This document shows positions 1-11,957 of a stretch of DNA of 64,000 bases, piece after piece. Source of the stretch: Plumapathes pennacea. Its lineage: Eukaryota > Cnidaria > Anthozoa > Antipatharia > Myriopathidae. The position numbers were made by a program, and so were the translations under genes. Below the pieces are notes generated by a model. It was given only the letters and a program-made list of their open reading frames with translations. It was not told the DNA's origin and did not search any database. How positions within the stretch are numbered: position 1 is the first letter of the stretch; the number at the start of each line of letters is the position of its first letter. Location of the stretch: NCBI GenBank assembly GCA_964036295.1, contig OZ038462.1:2487501-2551500 (forward strand). The letters run 5' to 3'.

Positions 1-3000
1 CTTCCTCGAGCTCTTTCAGAGCAGCTCTCGCTTCCTCTCTGACTTTTTCCTCCTTGTCGGTCCATTCCTGTTTCAGAACAAAAACTGTACTTTGGTGCTC
101 GCTTAACAACGCATCCTTCTCATTAACGAGTACTTTACATTTCTCTTCAGCATTTTGGAGATCTGCCGTCACCGCTTGAAGGCGTTTTTCCAACTCTGCT
201 TCCTTGACCACAAATTGCTTTTTGAGAGCTTCAATCAAACTTGCCTTGTCTTTCTCTGAGCTAACTTTATCGTTCAGCTCTGCCTCGTATTTCTTATTCA
301 CGTCGTCAAGTTTCTTTAACGCTTCATCAAGATTTTGCTGTAATTGTCTTTCCTTTGTTGACCACTCCGCAGCAAAGGCCTCGATCTTAGATTGCAACCC
401 TTGTTCTCGAGCCTCTGATTCAGATCTCGTTGCAGTCACCTCGAATTCATACTTATCCTTCGCCGTTTTGAGGCTTTTCTCGAATTCTCTTTTCTCTGCT
501 AACAGCTCATCTTTTAGAACTTGGACAGCGGCCTCTTGACTTCTCAGAGAGTTGTCTTTCTCAAGCATCTCCTCTTCATACTTGCTTCTCGTATCTTCCA
601 AATCTCTCCGAACTGCATCGCACTGCAGCCTCAGTTCCTCGTCTTTTCTTGCCCATTCATCTCGAAAATCCTGAAGAGTGCGATCTCGTTCATTCAATGT
701 CGAGTCTTTCTCGTTCATCTCGAGTTCGTGTCTCTTTCCTAAATCGTCAAGATCCTTTGATAGGTTATTAAGCTGTTCCTGTAAATCCCTTTCCTTGACC
801 GACCATTGCTCTGTGACAACTTCAAGATTCCGTTCTTGTTCGTTCATTTTCGAGTTTTTCTCGTTCATTTCGAGCTCGTGTCTCTTTTCTGATTCATCAA
901 AATCCTTAGATAATTTATCAAGTTGTTCCTGTAACTCCTTTTCCTTGGCCGACCATTGCTCTGTGAGAGCTTGAAGATTGCGTTCTTGTTCATTCATTAT
1001 AGATTCTTTCTCGTTCGTCTCGATTTCGTGTCTCTTTTCTGAATCGTCAAGATCCTTTGATAGTTTAACAAGTTGTTCCTGTAACTCCTTTTCCTTAGCT
1101 GACCATTGCTCTGTGAGAGCTTGAAGAATGCGTTCTTGTTCATTTATCATAGATTCTTTCTCGTTTGTCTCAATTTCGTGTCTCTTTTCTGAATCGTCAA
1201 GATCCTTTGATAGTTTATCAAGTTGTTCCTGTAACTCCTTTTCCTTAGCTGACCATTGCTCTGTAAGAGCTTGAAGATTGCGTTCTTGCTCATTCATTAT
1301 AGATTCTTTCTCGTTAATTTCGAGTTCGTGTCTCTTTTCTGAATCGTCAAGATCCTTCGATAATTTATCAAGTTGTTCCTGCAACTCCCTTTCCTTAGCT
1401 GACCATTGCTCTGTGAGAGCTTGAAGATTGCGTTCTTGTTCATTCATTATAGAGCCTTTCTCGTTCGTCTCGATTTCGTGTCTCTTTTCTGATTCATCAA
1501 AATCCTTTGATAGTTTATCAAGCCGTTCCTGTAACTCCTTTTCCTTGGCTGACCATTGCTCTGTGAGAACTTGAAGATTGCGTTCTTGTTCATTCATTAT
1601 AGAGTCTTTCTCGTTCATTTCGAGTTCGTGTTTCTTTTCTGACTCATCAACATCCTTTGATAGTTTGTCAAGCTGTTCCTGTAAATCCCTTTCCTTGGCC
1701 GACCATTGCCCTGTAAAAACTTCAAAATTCCGTTTTTGTTCGTTTATTTTCGTGTCTTTCTCGTTCATTTCGAGTTCGTGTCTTTTTTCTGAATCGTCGA
1801 GATTTTTTGATAGTTTATCAAGCCGTTCCCGTAAATCCTTTTCCTTGGCCGACCAATGCTCTGTGAGAACTTGAAGATTACGTTCTTGTTCATTCATTAT
1901 CAAGTCTTTCTCGTTCATTTCGACTTCGTGTCTCTTTTCTGAATCGTCAAGATTCTTTGATAATTTATCAAGCTGTTCCTGTAATTCCCTTTCTTTAGCC
2001 GACCACTGCTCTGTGAGAACTTGTAGATTGCTTTTTAGTTCATTCTCTGTCGAGTCCTTCTCATTCATCTCGAGTTCGTGTCTCTTTCCTGATTCGTCAA
2101 GATCCTTTGTTAGTTTAACAAGCTGTTCCTGTAACTCCTTTTCCTTGGCCGCCCATTGCTCTGTCAGAACCTGGACATGTTGGTCCCTTTCCTCCAGTGA
2201 CTTATCCTTCTCCATGAGTTCAGCTTCGTATTTCTCCTCATTACTAACCATCTGCTGCTTCACTGAATGCAGTTGTCCCATGAACCCTTCCTCTTTTGCT
2301 GTCCACTCTTCTTTAAGAACTTGTAGATTACGTTCTTGTTCATTCATTATCGAGTCTTTCTCGTTCGTATCGATTTCGTGTTTCTTTTCTGAATCGTCAA
2401 GATACTTTGATAGTTTATCGATTTGTTCCTGTAACTCCTTTTCCTTGACCGACCATTGCTCTGTGAGAACTTGTAGATTGCGTTCTAGTTCATTTTTTGT
2501 AGAGTCTTTCTCGTTCATCTCGATTTCGTGTCTCTTTTCTGATTCATCAAAATCCTTTGATAGTTTATCAAATTGTTCCTGTAACTCCTTTTCCTTGACC
2601 GACCATTGCTCTGTGAGAGCTTGAAGATTGCGTTCTTGGTCATTTAGTGTTGAGTCTTTCTCATTCATTTCGAGTTCGTGTTTCTTTTCTGAATCGTCAA
2701 GATCCTTTGACAATTTATCAAGCTGTTCCTGTAACTCCCTTTCCTTGGTCGACCATTGCTCTTGGAGAACTTTTAGATTACGTTCTCGTTCATTCATTAT
2801 CGAGTCTTTCTCGTTCATTTCGAGTTCGTGTCTCTTTTCTGAATCGTCAAGATCCTTTGATAGTTTATCAAGCTGTTCCTGTAACTCCTTTTCCTTGGTC
2901 GACCATTGCTCTTGGAGAACTTTTAGATTACGTTCTCGTTCATTCATTATCGAGTCTTTCTCGTTCATTTCGAGTTCGTGTCTCTTTTCTGAATCGTCAA

Positions 3001-6000
3001 GATCCTTTGATAGTTTATCAAGCTGTTCCTGTAACTCCTTTTCCTTGGTCGACCATTGCTCTTGGAGAACTTGAAGATTGCGTTCTTGTTCATTCATTAT
3101 GGAGTCTTTCTCGTTCATTTCGAGTTCGTGTTTCTTTTCTGACTCATCAACATCCTTTGATAGTTTGTCAAGCTGTTCCTGTAAATCCCTTTCCTTGGCC
3201 GACCATTGCCCTGTAAAAACTTCAAAATTCCGTTTTTGTTCGTTTATTTTCGTGTCTTTCTCGTTCATTTCGAGTTCGTGTCTCTTTTCTGAATCGTCAA
3301 GATCCTTTGATAGTTTATCAAGCTGTTCCTGTAACTCCTTTTCCTTGGTCGACCATTGCTCTTGGAGAACTTTTAGATTACGTTCTCGTTCATTCATTAT
3401 CGAGTCTTTCTCGTTCATTTCGAGTTCGAGTCTCTTTTCTGAATCGTCAAGATCCTTTGATAATTTATCAAGCTGTTCCTGTAACTCCTTTTCCCTGGTC
3501 GCCCATTGCACTGTGAGAACTTCAAGATTGTGTTCTTGTTCATTCATTATAGATTCTTTCTCGTTCATCTCAAGTTCGTGTCTCTTTTCTGAATCGTCAA
3601 AATCCTTTGATAATTTATCAAATTGTTCCTGTAACTCTTTTTCCTTGACCGACCATTGCTCTGTGAGAGCTTGAAGATTGCGTTCTTGTTCATTGAGTAT
3701 TGAGTCTTTCTCATTCATTTCGAGTTCGTGTTTCTTTTCTGAATCGTCAAGATTCTTTGACAGTTTATCAAGTTGTTCCTGTAATTCCCTTTCCTTGGCC
3801 GACCATTGCTCTTTGAGAACTTGAAGATTGCGTTCTTGTTCATTCATCATATATTCTTTCTCGTTAATTTCGAGTTCGTGTCTCTTTTCTGAATCGTCAA
3901 GATCCTTTGATAATTTATCAAGTTGTTCCTGCAACTCCCTTTCCTTGGTCGACCATTGCTCTTGGAGAACTTGTAGATTACGTTCTCGTTCATTCATTAT
4001 AGATTCTTTCTCGTTCGTCTCGATTTCGTGTCTCTTTTCTGAATCGTCAAGATCCTTTGATAATTTATCAAATTGTTCCTGTAACTCCTTTTCCCTGGCC
4101 GCCCATTGCTCTGTGAGAGCTTGAAGATTGCGTTCTTGTTCATTCATTATAGATTCTTTATCGTTCGTCTCGAGTTTGTGCCTCTTTTCCGAATCGTCAA
4201 AATCCTTTGATAGTTTATCAAGTCGTTCCTGTAACTTCGTTTCCTTGGCCGACCATTGCTTTGTGAGAACCTGGACATGTTGGTCTCTCTCCTCCAGTGA
4301 CTTATCCTTCTCCAGGAGTTCAGCTTCGTATTTCTCCTCCACGCTGACCATCTGCTGCTTCACTGAATGCAGTTGTCCCATCAAATCGTTCTCTTTTGCT
4401 GCCCACTCTTCTTTGAGAACTTGAAGATTACGTTCTTGTTCATTCAGCGTTGAGTCTCTCTCGTTTATCGCCAGCTCGCATCTCTTTTCAGATTCATCAA
4501 CATCTTTCGATAGTTTACCAAGTTGTTCCTGTAACTCCTTCTCTTTTGCAGTCCAGTGTTCTTTGAGAACTTGGAGAGTGCGTTCTTGTTCATTCTTCAA
4601 ATTGTCCTTTTCATTCGTCTCGGTGTCGCATCTCTTTTCTACCTCTTTGAGGTCTTTTGCCGTTTGATGAAGTTGATTCATTAGTTCCTCCTCTTTTGCT
4701 GCCCATTGTTCTTTGAGAACTCGCACACTGTCTTTATAATTTTCCTCTGAATTTCTGAAATCATTTGTAAGTCGATCAATTTGTTGAGTGAGATCTCTCT
4801 CCCTTTCTGACCATTGCTCTTGGAGGCCTCGTATCTTGTCCTCTTCGACTTTCAGGACTTTATCTTTCTCTTCTTGCAAATCTTTGTATCTCTGTCCTAG
4901 TTTCTCCTGCTCAGTTGCAGCTTTCTCGAGCAGTTCCCTCGAGTCTTTTTCTTTCGCTAAGCATTCTTGGGTGAGTATTTGTAATTTGTCATCGTTCTCT
5001 TTCAGTAACTTCTCCTTTCTACTCAGCTCATCTTCGTGATTGTCTGTCGCTCTCTTCAGTTCTTGCGAGGTCGTATCAAGCTTTTCTGACAACTCATTTT
5101 CTTTCTTTGTCCACTGGTCTTTCAGGTCTTGTAGCTTACGCTCCTGCTTTCTCAGGAGCTCGTCTTTATCCTTAACTTCAACCTCGTGTTTTCTGTTCAT
5201 TTCCTCGAGTTCCTCCCTCGTTTTATCAAGCTGGTTTTCTAGATCGTGCTGTTTGGCCGACCACTGTTTCTTGAAAGTCCGCAAATTTTGATCCCGCTCC
5301 TTCGCGGACTTTTCCAGCTCAACTTCATATGTCTTCTTCGCATCCTCTAATTCCTTTTGCGTTTTATTGAGCTGTTGTTTCAACTCTTTCTTCTTTGTCG
5401 CCCACTGAACTTTCAACCCCTGCATCTTCTTTTCTTGCCCGGTAAGCTGTCCATCCTTTGCATTCAGTTCAACTTGAAATTTCGCACTCGACAATTCCAG
5501 ATTTTTTTGAGCTGTCGCGAGTTCATGCTTAAGCTCCTGCTCTTTTCTAGACCATTCATCAGTGAGGGATTGGATCTTGTCGGCGTTTTCTTTAGCGACC
5601 TTATTCATCGCTTCAGCTGCTTGTCCCTGCTCAGTAACAGATTTTTCTCTTTCTTTCAGCTCTTGTTGTAAACTATCTACTTTCCTAACCGCCACATCAA
5701 GATCTTGACGCAACTTCGCTTCCTTTTCTGACCAATCAGAAGACAGCATCTCAACCTTGCTGTTAGCTTCTTCGAACCTCACCTTCATCGTGTCGGCCAT
5801 TTTGCTTTTCTCCATGACAAGGTTTTCCTTTTCTTCGAGTTCTCGCCGAAGAACGTCGATCATCTGAGACCTGCTCGAGAGCAACTCATCGCGTTCTTTC
5901 AATCGTTCCTCCATCATTTTAGCAAACAATTCACTCTCAGCCGGAGCTGAGGAGAAAGTTCCACCACTCAAGTTTTTGTCTTGTAAAGCTCGTCGTAAAA

Positions 6001-6022
6001 CTGCAATGCCTTCGTCTTTTGA
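1..6022 (-). CDS. Giant repeat-bearing exon of the coiled-coil gene
   Basis: This exon starts after the acceptor AG at 6024-6023 (first residues SKDEGIAVLRRAL) and stays open to the window edge, 2,007 codons. It is a single uninterrupted reading frame of amphipathic coiled coil. From about 4,600 down to about 660 the frame is built of 150-base repeats. The flanking parts (6022-4600 and 660-1) are more diverged coiled coil that still has the repeat's LxxQWxxKExEL core in places. The opposite strand carries several Ser/Phe-rich open frames through the repeats; these are shadows of the low-complexity coding strand. Confidence 0.85.
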
Positions 6023-9000
6023 CTGCATAATGTACAGAAAACAGTTTGGTCAAACAAGGTACAGTAGTCAACAGCTTAACAGCTGTCGCTTTTCTGGGTT
6101 CCGGACAGTGAGATCCTTATGGCTTCTTGCTTCGACTGGAATTAAACATTTGATATAAGGGAACAAAAAAAGAAGACATACAGAGCGATGTTGCGCGTAT
6201 TACCGCTCACGCAACAAAAAAAAACCTGTAGCACGACTCTGTTGCAATTAGACACGAAATTCGGCCGCGCGATTGGTCAGTTTGACAACAGTACAAGATG
6301 GCGGCCGAGGAGTTTTGTTGCGTGACAAGTTGCAGCGGCAGTGATAATACGCGCAACAAACTCAAATTTTGTTGCAGAAAGTAGAAGCTCGTTCTTCTTC
6401 TGCAACAAAGTTTGCAACTTGCAACATCAAAAAGTTGTTGCGTGGCAAGTTGCGCAAAGAGTGGTAATACGTAGAACAATTTGCAGGATTTTATTGCCCG
6501 TATTACTGCACCTTAGCACCTTTCCTTTTGGTGAAAATTTTACCACAGAGTGCTGCTCAACAACACAAAGCACGAAATGCAGTAAAACTCTCTGGCCGTG
6601 CTAATGGAAACGCCCTGCTTCAAACGGTGCCTTTTTGTTTTAACCAAGGCTATGATTTATTTTTAAAAGTGTTCGTTTGGATCGTTTACTGCTATGCTTC
6701 TCTGATCAGGTGAAACATAGAAATGCAAAACATGTGAACTCTACCAACGCTACCAGCCCACAATGTTAACATTGCTAGTACAATGCAGTCATTGAGAACT
6801 TTTCTTCTTGAAATAGTTGGAAGAATTTCTACATCAACAGCAGCAAGTGGACCACACACAGAACACATACTGTGACTACAGTGTATATGTGGCAGCAGCA
6901 ATCTTAAGTTAATTGAATTCATAAAATTAATGAGAGTCATATTATAAATACAGATTTAAAAAACTTTCTCTGTTTGAATTATCGGCCTAGGGCCCTACAC
7001 ATGTACAGCCTAGTACTGAGCCTCACTTACCTGAATGATGGTCTTCTTCTCATCAAGCTCCTCACGCAGTGCATGTTCCATTTCTTTATGAGATCGCTCA
7101 ACCTCAGCAAATTCAGCTGCAAGAGCCTGCTCCTTGAGTGTGACATGTTGCCGCAGTTGCTCCATAAGTTCCTGCTGGTCCTTCTCTTGGCGCCACAGCT
7201 GCTCACGCAATGAGTCCCGCTCTTCTTCAACCTGCAGAGTGTGCCATACAAAAGGGATCACTACACATCAGTCTCTATTAACCCTTCCACTCCCAAGCTC
7301 AAAATACAAATTCTCATAACCTTTTAAGAAGGAACTGTATGAGCAATGTTGTGAGAATTGAAAGTTTAATCAGCTTTCATCTGAGCAAGCTATCAAAAGC
7401 CAAGTTCTCCTTAACTGTGTGATATATCTCTGGTGAGAAACTGGAGGAGAAATTTGAAGTTGATCACTCTTGGGAGTGAAAGGGTTAAGCCTGCCCTTAG
7501 CTTTGAAAACACAGAGTACAGTGGAACATTTGGCAAATTTAAAGTTCACGCGAATACTCCTTGAGATTGGAAGACAGTATGAAGATGTTGGCAGTGGATC
7601 TGACTGAACTACCAATCCTCATTACATTCTCACTTTGTGTCTTCTTGCATTAATATTTAAATAATTTCACTACACACTTTATGAGCCCATGAATTTTACA
7701 AGCCTACCCACTCCCTTATGAAGTTGCACAGCCCAGGGATATAGAATATGCCAGGTGTTAACTAAACACAAACCTTTTCTTTGGCTGCCAGAAGGTTGTT
7801 TGCTTGCTCCAGCTTGTGCTGCAGCTCTTTCACTTGTTGCTTAGCAACTGCTTCTTTATCCACCAACTGTTCAATCTTGCCAGACATGGCTGTGAGCTGC
7901 TCTTGAAGAACTGAAACTATTTCATCATTTCCTCCACTCAGATCCTTCATTTGTTTAAGCTGCTCGATTACCTCATCTCGGCTTGAAATAAGCCTCCTCT
8001 GGGCCTCCAGTTTGTCCATAAGTTCTTCAACTGATTTGTTCCGATCAGTGACAACTTGGTTGGCCTCTTCAAGTCTTTTCTTCAGATCTTCTGATTTCTG
8101 GATTTGCATTGCCAATTGTCCCATGCATTTCTCCTCGTTTTGTCGGCCCTCGATCACCAGCTGTTTCTCTCTTTCTATCAGTTGTTGGATTTGATTTTCC
8201 TTGAGAACCAGCTCATCCTCAAGTGCACTTTTCACTGGGATTTGCTTTGAAAATATAATGATGAGCAAGACTAAAGAAACAGAAGAGCTAAAATACATCC
8301 CCCACTGTACACAACAGCAGAGCCAAAAAAATTCCTTCCACTGTAGACAACAGCAGCGAAACCTCTGACTTTCAAGGAGATTCTCTACACACCCACAAGC
8401 CTGACATCAAGTATTTTGATCTAAACTTATTGGTGTTGATCTACTGCCTCCAGCTTCTGAACTGGTTTACAAATAAACCCAAAATCTCACCTCAGGAGAA
8501 GCAGCCAGTGGCACAGCTGTGCGAAGAGACTGCAACTCTTCCTGCAGCAGCAAAAATAGAATTTTGAAAGTTGCATACCCACACATCACTATACATAAAC
8601 AAAAATATCATTAATTACTACAAGAAGCTGCAGCAGTAAAGTTTATTGGCCAGACACCACATGCATATAGATATAGTGCACTTCAGTGTTTAATAATAAT
8701 AATTATTGAAATTTTGATTTCCTTAATCCTAAATGTGACTTCTATATTTTCTGGCACAAAAGACTCCTGAGTTGGCTGTTCAGACAACAACAAATTTTGT
8801 TCCAGGAATAACAAAACTCTTGGTAACCAGTTTCTTCTGGCCAAGAAACTACACTTGATTTCGACCAAAGACCAAAAATAACCTGCTTGCATGGGCGCTA
8901 CCTGTAGTAAATTATGAACAAGTAAATAATATTGTGAACAAAGCTCCTTTTGCTACCTATAATATCATAATTTAAGAGATTGGGGCTTATTAGAAAAAGA

Positions 9001-10110
9001 AAGAGGGTGGGGGAGGGAGGGGGCCTTACTCAGAAAGATTCGATGACAACAAGAGGCACTGTCTTGGTTCAACAAAGTACAACTTACAGCTTGTGAAGTT
9101 AAATGCGGGAAATGTAAAGTTCAAAAATTATATATATATATCACCAGAATTTATTGCGCATCATTTATCTTGTCTCTCTGTTAATGTCAACAGAATGAAA
9201 ATGGGAGGAGGGGGTCATTTTAATAATTGATTATTGATGATCAATGATCCACCAGGGAAAGAAAAACTCTTTTGCTTTTAAATTATCCACCCTTTGGGTT
9301 TGACAATTTCTTGGGATTACTGGGTGGAAGGCAGGGGGAGGGGTGGGGGCAGAGATTGGTAAACAGCTGGAATTCATTGATACATTTGATTTATCCCATT
9401 CTCGCAGTGCACACAATCCCAATATTGAAATGTTGCACTCATTTTAAAGTGAACAAGGACAATGCATTTCTCTCCAGTAATATTGTTTAAATGTCTCTAA
9501 AGATTTTGTTTACAAATAAACAGATGAGAAAGTAAACAAGTGTCATGATCTTGTTCACTCATCACTGTTGTTGTTGCTTTTGTTGTCACTGCAGCCTTAT
9601 TTGTATTGGCATTTATTAGAAACACAACTAGCGATGATTATATATGCAATGTTACATTTGCAAATTACAATTAAAATTAAAATAAATTTTGCAAATCGTC
9701 TCAGACCGTGCAATATAAATGCTGTAATAGCATAACCTCCACATACAGTACATACCCTGCTTCATAATCAAACAAACACTCGATCTCGAAATATTAACAG
9801 GAAATGATACCTCCTTTTGTCGCAGTAGTTTCTGAAACTCGCGGTTAATATCTTCATTTCTCTGCTCGGACTCTTGTAACGCTCTTTTCAACTCGGCGAT
9901 TACCTGATCTTCACCCTTTTAGGTAAAAAGCCGCGCATAACAACGATCAGAACACGATCGAAGTAGAAGAACTCACATGCATCGAGACAAAAATATAGAA
10001 ACCTTCGCGCCGCCAGCAGACGTCTGGGTCGTTTCCTCCGATTCTTCGCCGAGAGATTCTTCTAGTTTGTCTTGAACCAACTGCGCCACCGACGAGAACC
10101 TGCCCCACAT
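1..10110 (-). CDS. Giant golgin-like coiled-coil protein, 5' part (partial, runs off base 1)
   Basis: Six exons join in one frame, all introns phase 0: 10110-10003 (ATG at 10110, begins MWGRFSSVAQL), 9915-9811, 8541-8491, 8244-7774, 7231-7031 and 6022-1, giving 2,319 residues without a stop. Every junction has GT-AG. After a short acidic N-terminus almost the whole protein is Glu/Lys/Gln/Leu-rich heptad coiled coil, and the last exon carries tandem 50-residue repeats. Very long coiled coils of this kind are typical of golgins and other tethering proteins, which act at Golgi or endosome membranes, but no GRIP or other diagnostic domain is visible because the 3' end is missing. Family assignment is therefore by general character only; a centrosomal or cytoskeletal coiled-coil protein is also possible. 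An in-frame TAG lies immediately 5' of the codons before the ATG, and the same TAG could be a splice acceptor for the upstream exon at 10705-10878. Confidence 0.75.
660..4600 (-). repeat. Tandem 50-residue coding repeat (150 bp period), about 25 units
   Basis: A typical unit reads ALTEQWSAKEKELQEQL, then about 15 residues with LSKDLDDSEKRHE, then NEKESIMNEQERNLQ. Successive copies sit exactly 150 bases apart, so the frame is kept. Most units differ at a few positions only. A divergent unit type (QVLTEQW preceded by a KSLEERDQHV-like segment) occurs twice, near 2161-2310 and 4261-4410, exactly 14 periods apart. A second marked stretch near 1590-1790 recurs at 3090-3290, exactly 10 periods apart. 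This shows block duplication or gene conversion in register rather than only single-unit growth. Confidence 0.9.
6023..7030 (-). other. Intron of the coiled-coil gene with a TTGC-rich element
   Basis: The intron is bounded by GT at 7030-7029 and AG at 6024-6023. Between about 6183 and 6500 it holds a block rich in TTGCAAC/GTTGCAA words in both orientations, with paired phrases such as GCGTATTAC and GTAATACG. Similar TTGC-rich blocks occur at about 38795-39000 and 53755-54235, so it looks like a dispersed inverted-repeat family. No coding exon is visible. Confidence 0.6.
7278..7488 (-). mobile_element. Short TIR element, family E (intronic copy)
   Basis: Bounded by TTAACCCTTCCACTCCCAAG and a reverse-complement end CTTGGGAGTGAAAGGGTTAA, with the family's internal words (TCTCACAA, GCCAAGTTCTCCTTA, ATTTGAAGTTGATCACT). 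It lies in the intron between coding exons 7774-8244 and 7031-7231. Non-autonomous: no coding capacity. Confidence 0.75.
8542..9810 (-). other. Intron of the coiled-coil gene
   Basis: AT-rich non-coding sequence between exons 9811-9915 and 8491-8541. It contains G-rich tracts near 9004-9027 and 9334-9352 and a short TA run near 9130. No further exon with matching phase and splice signals was found. Confidence 0.6.
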
Positions 10111-10291
10111 ATTGGGTGCTTTTGGCAACTAGACAACGATTTACATTCGACTGCAATTCATTCTACATCAGATGCTTTGCTTTTCTCGTGTGCTCCATCA
10201 CTTCCACGTCAGCGGCATGTGCGCGGTCACCAAGCTTGGGTTCTTGACAATTTCCGGGTACTTGAGGGAGGGGAGGGAAAGGAAGGACTAT

Positions 10292-10336
10292 CTTCTTGTT
10301 CTTGTTCTTGTTCTTGTTCTTGTTCTTGTTCTTCTT
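10292..10336 (+). repeat. (TTCTTG)n hexanucleotide microsatellite
   Basis: About seven perfect TTCTTG units in tandem, followed by TTCTTCTTC. It lies in the intron between the candidate alternative first exon (10705-10878) and the exon at 10003-10110. Confidence 0.9.
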
Positions 10337-10704
10337 CAGTTTTCTTCCGTTCTTTTGTGTTATTAATTATTTGTTTTACTGTAGTTACTGTCGTTTTAGT
10401 TTTTATCATTTTTGCTTCTTTCTTTTACGAGTTTTGGCTTGGCTTTTCCTTCTCATTCTTTTCGTTCTTTTTCTTGTCCTTGCTTTTGCTCCACTCCTTC
10501 TTCGGCATCATAATTCTTTGCCATCCTCGGAGACCCAGGGACAGATCCGCCGTTTTTTTCCCTCGCCCCACGATTTGCCCTGGGTCTCCAAGAATGAATC
10601 TTTGCCTAATGTTTTCTCCTGCCGAGGGCTTGTTTGTTTGTTTGTTTGTTTAGCAATTAATCAACTTGATACCTACTTTGCTATTTTGTTTACGTTAGTC
10701 TCAC

Positions 10705-10878
10705 CTCTCCTGGATATCCCGTTTCTGCTCGATAGTCATCGTCTTCCCAATCGTTCGTTGGCAGAACATGATAATGAATATCTGGCCTCGTTAAACCCCT
10801 CGACGCCGAGCTCTTTGTCGGAGTCCAGGCCCCGTCCGCTCTCCGTCCAAGGAATTTCTGTGCAAAATAGTTAAACAT
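10705..10878 (-). CDS. Candidate alternative first exon of the coiled-coil gene
   Basis: ATG at 10878 opens a 58-codon frame starting MFNYFAQKFLGRRADGAWT and ending ETGYPGE, closed by a good donor (GAG|GTGAG) in phase 0, the same phase as every other intron of the gene. It could splice to the 9811-9915 exon. It could also splice to an acceptor TAG|TTG just upstream of the MWGRF codons, which would add LPKAPN in frame. Codon use and composition look coding. It could also belong to an unrelated short gene. Confidence 0.55.
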
Positions 10879-11776
10879 CTCAAATCTCACGAAAAGGCTC
10901 TCAGAAAAAATCCATGAAACCTTCCGACATTTTCGAGTGTTTTTTTCTGCAGGCGATTGTTACGTCATGATTAACCCGCGCGCGCTCCGGCGGCGAACTC
11001 CACTGTGATTGGTTTAAATCAAAGTGTCCAATGCGCATGACTACGTTTTATTCCAGCTCATAAAATTGTTAGATTGATCACTTTTATTTTCGGAAACTAT
11101 CGAGGTCGAGTCAACTGATCTGAATAAATCGGCAATTTACGAGCAACTTTTTTTTTTTTTTTTTTTTTGGATACTGCTGAAAAAATGGATCCTCGGCAAT
11201 TGCTGAAATAAACGTGTTGAACCTGCTGATTCTAGTCAGAATGGTAGCTCGCGTGTGACTTTCCTCATAGATTTCGAAGGTTACTTCACTGAGCCAAACT
11301 GAAAAAGCACCTTTCTGCAGTGTGCAGTGATAATAGAAGGGTTAACTTTTGGAGAAGAATGCCAATAGAGTAAGTATAACTAAACTACATGAGAAATATA
11401 CAGTATGGCAACGTACAGCGTACCCTGAGCATTTTGCTGATGTCATTCTCAATGTAAGTGCAAAGACTGACTCTGTATAATTAGTTCTGATTCTGGAATA
11501 ATACAAAGGGACCTTTTTTGTTCAAGCACAATACCTCTTCACAAATGTAAGATCAACCTACATATGATATAATAATAATATTATCGTACTCTTTTATTCA
11601 GCAAGAATCGTCTATTAATTAGGAGTCAGGTGGCCATCTGCCCCTGCATTTCTAGCCTTGTGTTTGTGGGAACATTTTTTTAGCGGATCGTTGAAAAAAG
11701 AAATAATAAAAGCACCCCACGTAGTTCCATCAGGCATTGCTTGTCAATGTTCTTGTATTAATATTGTTGCACATTG
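10879..11776. other. Intergenic, between sulfotransferase 3' end and coiled-coil gene 5' end
   Basis: About 900 bases without a supported gene. It includes a GC-rich stretch near 10975-10995 just upstream of the coiled-coil gene, which fits a promoter region, and a run of about 20 T at 11149-11168. Confidence 0.5.
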
Positions 11777-11957
11777 TAACCCTTGACTTCCAGGGCTGAT
11801 CGAAGTGATCAGCTTCAATTTTCTCCTTTAGTCTCACCAGAAACATATCAGTATGCAGTATGGAGAACTTGGCTTTTGATACCTTGTTCAGATGACACTT
11901 TATTACTCATACAAGTCGACAGAATTTGCATTTTGAACTTGTAAGTGAGAAGGGCGT
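11777..11957 (+). mobile_element. TIR element family E providing the sulfotransferase C-terminus
   Basis: The segment matches other family E copies in order: CCCTTGACTTCCAGGG, CAGCTTCAATTTTCTCC, GGAGAACTTGGCTTTTGAT, ATTACTCATACAAG, AGAATTTGCATTTTGAACTT, GTAAGTGAGAAGGG. Its last part overlaps the sulfotransferase coding sequence on the minus strand: about 17 codons ending VDLYE and the TAA come from it. Compare the clean copy at 26229-26417. Confidence 0.75.
11899..11904 (-). terminator. Candidate poly(A) signal overlapping the sulfotransferase stop
   Basis: On the minus strand the stop is read as TAATAAA, so AATAAA overlaps the TAA. It lies in the family E element. A signal this close to the stop would leave a very short 3' UTR; a later signal is possible. 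Confidence 0.3.

Noticed and set aside
204..5671. Long Ser/Phe-rich open frames on the plus strand (for example 2013-2624)
   Set aside because: They are antisense to the coiled-coil exon, repeat with the same 150-base period and have no domain or splice context.
10072..10874. Plus-strand frames of about 190 aa, Leu/Phe-rich
   Set aside because: They run through the (TTCTTG)n microsatellite and T-rich DNA, antisense to real minus-strand exons.
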